A stretch of DNA of 64,000 nucleotides from Moheibacter sp035515075. GTDB taxonomy: Bacteria; Bacteroidota; Bacteroidia; Flavobacteriales; Weeksellaceae. The notes under the pieces are model-generated. The model ran no database searches. It was not told the origin of the DNA and saw only the letters and a program-made list of their open reading frames with translations. Every line of letters starts with the position of its first letter. Position 1 is the stretch's first letter. The position numbers were made by a program, and so were the translations under genes. Location of the stretch: the NCBI GenBank assembly GCA_035515075.1, contig DATJBZ010000024.1, positions 14,886 through 78,885 on the forward strand, written 5' to 3'. Of this stretch, positions 59,462 through 64,000 are shown in pieces.

Positions 59462-60538
59462 TTAATAATTGAAATACACACCATTGGGAATTACGCCGCC
59501 AATCGGAAAATGACTGTCTAAATTCCCTGTCAACGAGTACACAAAAAGTTGTCCGTTATTTACATAATCTACTGCATCACAAACGTAAATCCATCCGTTC
59601 ACGACATTGAAGCCATATAAAATGCCCAAACCATCAGTTGTGGTTGAAATGAACGGCACATCCGTGGCTTGCATGTTAGTAGTCGTTGTTTTGTAAATGT
59701 CATTTCCGATGATGTAATAGATGTTGCCTTGTTCAATTTGTAAATATTCAGGGTGTACGCCTAAAGGAAATGAAAATTCGTCGACCGTTTGGTGGTTGGC
59801 TAAATTGATCTTTTGCATGGCGCCTAAACTTTCATTGCCGGTCCAAGCAGCTTTTCCTGAGCTCAATACATACAAGTGTCCGTTGTCTATTTCCATTCCA
59901 TTGGGCACATCGGCGACTTCAATGCTTTGAACGATCGTATTTGAAGACAAATCCATCACAGAAATTGAATTGCCATAAGCATAATCTCCACGCTGTGCGA
60001 TGTACAGTTTGTTGTTGTGAATCGCTAATTTTTCTGGCCCTTGTGGCACTGAAATGGTGGAAGTAATTTGAAAAGAATTTAAATCTACGACAGCAATAAA
60101 GTCATCTTCGGAATCGTTTCCATCCCCCCAATTGGAAATGTAAGCTTTTCCTTGGTTGGCTTCGATGTACCTAGGATTGGACAAATTGCCAGCGATGGTC
60201 GCAACACTTTCAAAGGTATAGCGGTTGACCACTTCTACTGTATTGGAATTGTTGACCACGATGAATGCAAATTCCCCATGAAATGAAATGCTGTTGGCTA
60301 CATCGCCCAAAGGTCGGTTGTTGACTGTTGAGAAAATGTTGTTTTGGATTTCCCCTGATTGTGCAATGAAGCTAATAGAGGCATTTCCATGCATGAAGCC
60401 ACCTTCGTTCAGCACAAAGACACCTTGAGTAAATTCTCCTTTGGGTGGGGCAGTGGTTTCGTTGCCGTTGTCGTCACTGTTGCACGCTGCAATGAGCAAT
60501 AAAAACAAGCCCAATAGATAAAAATTGATTTTTTTCAT
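59462..60538 (-). CDS. BtuG-like beta-propeller lipoprotein (DUF5074/YncE-like)
   Basis: This surface lipoprotein of 358 residues has Cys19 as the lipid-attachment site (LLLIAAC). The mature part is a seven-bladed-propeller-like repeat series: GVFVLNEGGFMHGNASISFI, NTVEVVNRYTFESVATI, AYISNWGDGNDSEDDFIAVVDL, KLYIAQRGDYAYGNSISVMDL, and GHLYVLSSG. This matches the DUF5074/YncE group that includes BtuG, the high-affinity cobalamin-binding partner of BtuB in Bacteroides. Its position directly behind the btuB-like gene under a cobalamin riboswitch supports that role. It starts 3 bases after the btuB stop. Confidence 0.85.
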   Translation of the reverse strand: MKKINFYLLGLFLLLIAACNSDDNGNETTAPPKGEFTQGVFVLNEGGFMHGNASISFIAQSGEIQNNIFSTVNNRPLGDVANSISFHGEFAFIVVNNSNTVEVVNRYTFESVATIAGNLSNPRYIEANQGKAYISNWGDGNDSEDDFIAVVDLNSFQITSTISVPQGPEKLAIHNNKLYIAQRGDYAYGNSISVMDLSSNTIVQSIEVADVPNGMEIDNGHLYVLSSGKAAWTGNESLGAMQKINLANHQTVDEFSFPLGVHPEYLQIEQGNIYYIIGNDIYKTTTTNMQATDVPFISTTTDGLGILYGFNVVNGWIYVCDAVDYVNNGQLFVYSLTGNLDSHFPIGGVIPNGVYFNY

Positions 60539-60541
60539 TTG

Positions 60542-62392
60542 TTAAATTTTGAAGTTAATATTGAGATGGAAACTCCGTCCAGGCATCGGCCGGTTTTCCA
60601 CACTTTCGTATGCATGGTCCATGAGATTCATGATTTCAAAACCGATTTGATAAGTATTTTCTTTTCCGAAATCATAACCCAAACCGAAGTTGCCCAAAAG
60701 AAAGCTGTTCAATTCTTTGGATGGTTCATTGTTGGTTGTGGTAAATACTTTTCCGTTCAACAACCATTGTGTATAAGCTGAAAAGTTTTTCCAATAATAT
60801 GCCAATGAGGTAGTTGCTTTGTGGTAAGGTACATAAATCAACTGTTTTTGATTGGTTTGGTCTTCAGAAATCGTATAAGCATAAGTTGCGCTCAATGCCC
60901 AATCGTGCTGACCGATTTTTTTCTTCGCTGTCAACATCGATTCAATGCCATAAATCTTGACATCATGGATGTTTTCAGGTTGCCACAAAACACCTCCAAG
61001 GGGATTGATATTGGGTGCCCAACGGATCAAATCATTGACTTTGTTGTAAAAAGCAGTCACAGAAAAATTCATTGTCGGATGATGGAGTTCTTGGCCCAAT
61101 TCGATTTGATAAGAAGTTTCAGGTTTCAAATTTCGATTGCCTACGCCTGGCCAATACAAGTCATTGTAAGTCGGAATTCTGAAATTTTTGGCTGCATTGA
61201 AACGCAATCGATAAAATGAATTGACATCGAAAATTCCGCCCAAAGAATAGAGCAGTGGCTGTCCATTTTCTTGGTTAAATTCTTGACGTACGCTCCATTG
61301 ATAGCTGAAACGTTCCAAAATTTGATGTTGTAAATTGAAACCTAAAGCACCTAAATTTCTGGTTTTAGAAGAAGCTTCATTGGCCAATTGACCATGATTT
61401 TGTGTGAATTCAAAGAAAATTTTTGTTCGTAGTTTTTCATTGATTGTATAGTTCAAATCATATTTGGCAATCCAAGAATTCACAGTTCCTTTGTCGAAAT
61501 ATTCCTTATTGATATTGGCGAAAAAACGATATTCTTCATTCAAATAAGCCAGTTTTAATTGACTTTCCAATCGACCAAAACGACTTTGCCATTCCACCAA
61601 ACTTCTCGAATTGTAATCCTCATATTTTTGACGAGTCGCATAAGGCGAGATTACCGACAAATGTCTTTTGGCTTGAAAGAGATTGCCGTAAAATTTCAAG
61701 GTGTTTTTTGGGTTAATTTTATACGCAGCACCTAAATTAATGTTGTTGTTGTAAAACTGTCCATTGGTGTTTTTTTGGTTCAAATAACCTTTCGGAAAAT
61801 CGAAATCATTCGCTGATTGGTGCCGTGAATAACCCAAATTAAAACTGAGATTTTCATTGGAATAACTGCTTTTTAAATTGCCGGTAAAAGTTTCAAAACT
61901 CCCGTATTTTAATTGAATTTCATTGCTGAATCCTCGCTTGAAAGGCAAGTCGTTGATTAGCTCGATACTTCCGCCAATCGCGTTGTTATTTTCTGCCACA
62001 TTTCCACCGCCTGCTTTGACTTTGATTTGGTCAAAGCCTTGTACATTCACCGTATTGAAATCCGTTTGTCCCGTGGTTTGCGAATTGATGTTGATGCCGT
62101 TCCATAACACCACCGTTTGCGAAGCGGTCGTTCCGCGAAATGAGGGCGAAGCAACCATGCCTGCACCATTTTCTTTGAAATAAATTGGCGTGTTGTAGTT
62201 CAATAATTGCGTCAAAGAAGCGCTGTTTTTCTTTAAAATCGAATCTGAAATCAACCAAGTATGTTGCGTTTTCAATTCCTTGATTGCGAGATTTGAAGAC
62301 AAATTGGCCTCTTCCAAAACAACGGTGTCATTTTGCGACCAAAGGATTTGCGCGCTCAAAATAAATAGCCAAAAAAAATATAAAAACCTCAT
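60542..62392 (-). CDS. btuB: BtuB-like TonB-dependent cobalamin receptor
   Basis: This outer-membrane receptor is predicted to import vitamin B12 or other corrinoids. The start is the ATG at 62392 (MRFLYFFWLFILSAQ), giving 616 residues with a signal peptide ending near LWSQ. The plug domain is clear (LTQLLNYNTPIYFKENGAG, PSFRGTTASQTVVLWNGININSQ, GFDQIKVKAGGGNVAENNNAIGGSIEL). The barrel ends in PGRSFHLNINFKI. There is no carboxypeptidase-like extension. A cobalamin riboswitch sits directly upstream and a BtuG-like lipoprotein downstream. A GGAGGA sequence lies 16 bases before the ATG. Confidence 0.9.
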   Translation of the reverse strand: MRFLYFFWLFILSAQILWSQNDTVVLEEANLSSNLAIKELKTQHTWLISDSILKKNSASLTQLLNYNTPIYFKENGAGMVASPSFRGTTASQTVVLWNGININSQTTGQTDFNTVNVQGFDQIKVKAGGGNVAENNNAIGGSIELINDLPFKRGFSNEIQLKYGSFETFTGNLKSSYSNENLSFNLGYSRHQSANDFDFPKGYLNQKNTNGQFYNNNINLGAAYKINPKNTLKFYGNLFQAKRHLSVISPYATRQKYEDYNSRSLVEWQSRFGRLESQLKLAYLNEEYRFFANINKEYFDKGTVNSWIAKYDLNYTINEKLRTKIFFEFTQNHGQLANEASSKTRNLGALGFNLQHQILERFSYQWSVRQEFNQENGQPLLYSLGGIFDVNSFYRLRFNAAKNFRIPTYNDLYWPGVGNRNLKPETSYQIELGQELHHPTMNFSVTAFYNKVNDLIRWAPNINPLGGVLWQPENIHDVKIYGIESMLTAKKKIGQHDWALSATYAYTISEDQTNQKQLIYVPYHKATTSLAYYWKNFSAYTQWLLNGKVFTTTNNEPSKELNSFLLGNFGLGYDFGKENTYQIGFEIMNLMDHAYESVENRPMPGRSFHLNINFKI

Positions 62393-62408
62393 TGCATGGA
62401 TTTGTTTT

Positions 62409-62414
62409 TCCTCC
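62409..62414 (-). promoter_or_regulatory. GGAGGA Shine-Dalgarno-like site between riboswitch and btuB
   Basis: GGAGGA is unusual as a start signal in Bacteroidota. It is 16 bases from the btuB ATG but 11 bases from an earlier out-of-frame ATG (62397) that encodes only ATG-CAA-TGA, whose stop overlaps the btuB ATG. Translation through this two-codon leader is possible but unproven. Confidence 0.35.
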
Positions 62415-62433
62415 GAAAACAAAAAACTTTAAT

Positions 62434-62602
62434 TGTTCAGTCAATGGCAGGTCTCCTGGCTTGTTCTGCTTTTTTCCCTTCCCGATTGCTCAGTGGTTTG
62501 TAGAAAAGCATGGTGTCGAACGTACAGTTGCGGGGACAGCTTCGGACTTGAACCGAATTCCCTTTTCACTTCGATATTTAAAACGAAGCACCAATTGAAC
62601 GG
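62434..62602 (-). promoter_or_regulatory. Cobalamin (adenosylcobalamin-type) riboswitch
   Basis: Read on the minus strand, the conserved core is plain: GGGAATTCGGTTCAAGTCC, then GCTGTCCCCGCAACTGTA (62539-62522), then CCACTGAG, then the B12 box AGCCAGGAGACCTGCC (62461-62446). A P2-like hairpin (CTTCG / CGAAG) precedes the core, and the ends (GTTCA / TGAAC) can close P1. The element ends about 40 bases before the btuB ATG. B12 binding should repress the btuB operon; whether by translation or termination cannot be read with certainty, and no strong T-run terminator is visible. Confidence 0.95.
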
Positions 62603-62610
62603 CAAAGATA
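62603..62610 (-). promoter_or_regulatory. Promoter -7 box TATCTTTG for the riboswitch-btuB transcript
   Basis: This is an exact TAnnTTTG match on the minus strand. It directly abuts the 5' end of the riboswitch aptamer, where a transcript start is expected. Confidence 0.6.
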
Positions 62611-62682
62611 TAAAAAGCAAAAGATTTCTTGGCTGATTTTTGTTTTACTTTGAATAATGCTAAAACCAAATTGATTTTTCAT

Positions 62683-64000
62683 TCACACAAAAGTCATCAA
62701 AAATACGGTTTCCGATTCGTTGGATTGGAAATTCAAATAACCGTCTTGGGCTTCCATACAGTTTTTGGACAAACTCAAACCTATGCCCGCACCTTTTTCT
62801 CGGGTCGTAAAAAACGGAATGAAAATCTTTTCTCGAATCATCGGATCAATGCCAATGCCATTGTCTATGACTTCAATAAAAGTTCGGGAAGTTTCTTGGC
62901 GGAGGCGCATCGTAATTTCCTTTTCTTTTTTCTGACTTTTTTCCAAAGCATGCAAGCTGTTGGTGATCAAATTCACCAAAACATGTTCAGTCAAATTCGG
63001 ATCGATTGTATGGTAAATCTCTGGGAATTCAGCAATTAATTTTAGCTTAATTCCTTTTTCATTGGCTAAAGATTGCATCATTTCTATGACACCTTCCACC
63101 AATTTCACCAAATTCGTATGGCTTTTTTGTGCTTGTGGAAATTGACTCAATTGTCGGTAATTGTCCACGAAAGCCAACATTTGCACCGTTTTTTTCTGAA
63201 TGGTTTTCAAACTTTCTTTGAAATCATTTTCGTCTTCTTGGTTCCATTGCTCTTTGTCCGCATAATATTGCAAACTCCCCACCAATGAGTTGATCGGTGT
63301 CAAGGTATTCATGATTTCATGCGCGATGACTTTCATCAAATCATACCAAGCTTGTTTTTCTTTTTTCTCAACGATGGATTGTACCGAATCCAACAAAACC
63401 GTGAAATAGGTGTAATTGTAGGTTTGAATGGTTGAAGTTTTCAATGAGAAAGCTTGTTTTTCTTTGTGATCCACTGCGATGTACAATGTTTGTTGCACGG
63501 TTGAAAAATCGATGGATTCTAATTTCTGAGTAAATTGAGGCAAATTCCGTTGTAAATTGTGCCAGGAAGCAAATTTTGGAATTTGGAAAATTTCAGCGAA
63601 GCCTAAATTCATCAAAAAGATTTCCCAATCATTTTCGTCTGATTTTCGTAAAATCAAAACCCCTGTCGAAATGCCGTTGAATAAATTGTCGTAAATGAGT
63701 TTGACTGATTCTTGTTCAAAAAAAGCATGCCGTTGCTTCTCATAGACTTGAGACAAAACGCCAAAAATTTCTCCTTTTCTTGATGAAGAGGTTTGCATAG
63801 AGAAATCCTCTGAAAGCATCGAACGCAAGGTTTTTTGAATGTCTTGAAAAGGTCGATAGAACGCAAAATACAGTTCAACAAAAAAAACGATGACCAAGAA
63901 AAAAACGAAGAAAGAAGTGATCGGAAAACCGTTGAGATAAATGAAAATCGCCGCAACAGAACTGCCACAAATCAACACCAATCGCAACACGATTTTTAAT
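62683..64000 (-). CDS. Sensor histidine kinase (5' partial)
   Basis: This is an NtrY-like membrane sensor kinase; the frame is open to the window edge, so the N-terminus is missing (a GTG at 63990 is only one possible start). The visible 435 residues have two transmembrane segments near the start and a PAS-like region (about 95-205). The HisKA H-box has the phosphorylated His in LMKVIAHEIMNTLTPINSLVGS (about residue 224). The HATPase domain shows LVNLITNSLHAL (N box), EVIDNGIGID (G1) and GAGIGLSLSKNCM (G2). It is followed by the B12 region on the same strand but separated from it by about 70 bases and the riboswitch promoter. Its cognate regulator is presumably outside the window. Confidence 0.92.
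   Translation of the reverse strand, partial: LKIVLRLVLICGSSVAAIFIYLNGFPITSFFVFFLVIVFFVELYFAFYRPFQDIQKTLRSMLSEDFSMQTSSSRKGEIFGVLSQVYEKQRHAFFEQESVKLIYDNLFNGISTGVLILRKSDENDWEIFLMNLGFAEIFQIPKFASWHNLQRNLPQFTQKLESIDFSTVQQTLYIAVDHKEKQAFSLKTSTIQTYNYTYFTVLLDSVQSIVEKKEKQAWYDLMKVIAHEIMNTLTPINSLVGSLQYYADKEQWNQEDENDFKESLKTIQKKTVQMLAFVDNYRQLSQFPQAQKSHTNLVKLVEGVIEMMQSLANEKGIKLKLIAEFPEIYHTIDPNLTEHVLVNLITNSLHALEKSQKKEKEITMRLRQETSRTFIEVIDNGIGIDPMIREKIFIPFFTTREKGAGIGLSLSKNCMEAQDGYLNFQSNESETVFLMTFV

Noticed and set aside
1..64000. CRISPR arrays, tRNA or rRNA genes, prophage
   Set aside because: No repeat-spacer pattern, no rRNA segments, no tRNA-like sequences and no phage structural genes were seen on either strand.

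Overview
The window is a chromosomal segment of a low-GC member of the Bacteroidota, most likely Flavobacteriales and probably Weeksellaceae (Chryseobacterium-like). The evidence is a SusC/SusD pair, two GLPGLI-family proteins, Por/type IX secretion (T9SS) type A sorting domains, an XrtF-type exosortase with its partner, a Porin_10 protein, F1 subunits in a detached atpD-atpC pair, and exact TAnnTTTG promoter -7 boxes in front of many genes. No tRNA, rRNA, CRISPR array or insertion sequence was recognised. No gap between genes exceeds about 300 bases.

Layout. 1-5.7 kb: end of a DUF456 gene, ogt, then rimP-nusA-infB closed by a terminator. 5.8-12.4 kb: outer-membrane genes (SusC, SusD, Porin_10). 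12.4-16.9 kb: thioesterase-dusB, DUF2911, hflX, and a membrane thioredoxin-like protein. 17.0-19.4 kb: rplK-rplA-rplJ-rplL with its own promoter and terminator, without the usual secE-nusG upstream or rpoB-rpoC downstream. 19.4-22.7 kb: a GLPGLI protein and an AT-rich HpaII-type (CCGG) restriction-modification pair. 22.7-28.2 kb: phosphatase, glnS, DUF1275, atpC-atpD. 28.3-29.8 kb: a lipoprotein with a cysteine-rich tail coupled to a second GLPGLI protein. 30-36 kb: ribF, a T9SS-sorted subtilase, an aminotransferase, a ferredoxin reductase and a PfkB kinase.

36.0-44.7 kb is the most accessory-looking region. A membrane-anchored TPR regulator with a C-terminal LuxR-like helix-turn-helix is followed by a run of small secreted proteins with a shared N-terminal motif and C1q-like ends, a 950-residue RCC1-like surface protein, a protein built of one module twice, and a small DNA-binding protein. 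I cannot assign a function. It is the best candidate in the window for an undescribed system, probably surface display or adhesion under dedicated control.

44.7-58.3 kb: DUF445, the XrtF exosortase pair, methionine sulfoxide reductase, rsmG, gyrB, maf-kdsC-DUF2520, mdh, folC, glutaminyl cyclase, ruvB, and a ferrochelatase homologue in which the residues aligned with the catalytic His and Glu are Pro and Ala. 58.3-62.6 kb: a vitamin B12 uptake operon preceded by a clear cobalamin riboswitch. It encodes a BtuB-like TonB receptor, a BtuG-like beta-propeller lipoprotein and an unrecognised T9SS-sorted protein made of two tandem repeats, which is a good candidate for a new B12-capture protein. The window ends inside a sensor histidine kinase.

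All calls come from reading the sequence and remembered family features; no database search or structure prediction was run.
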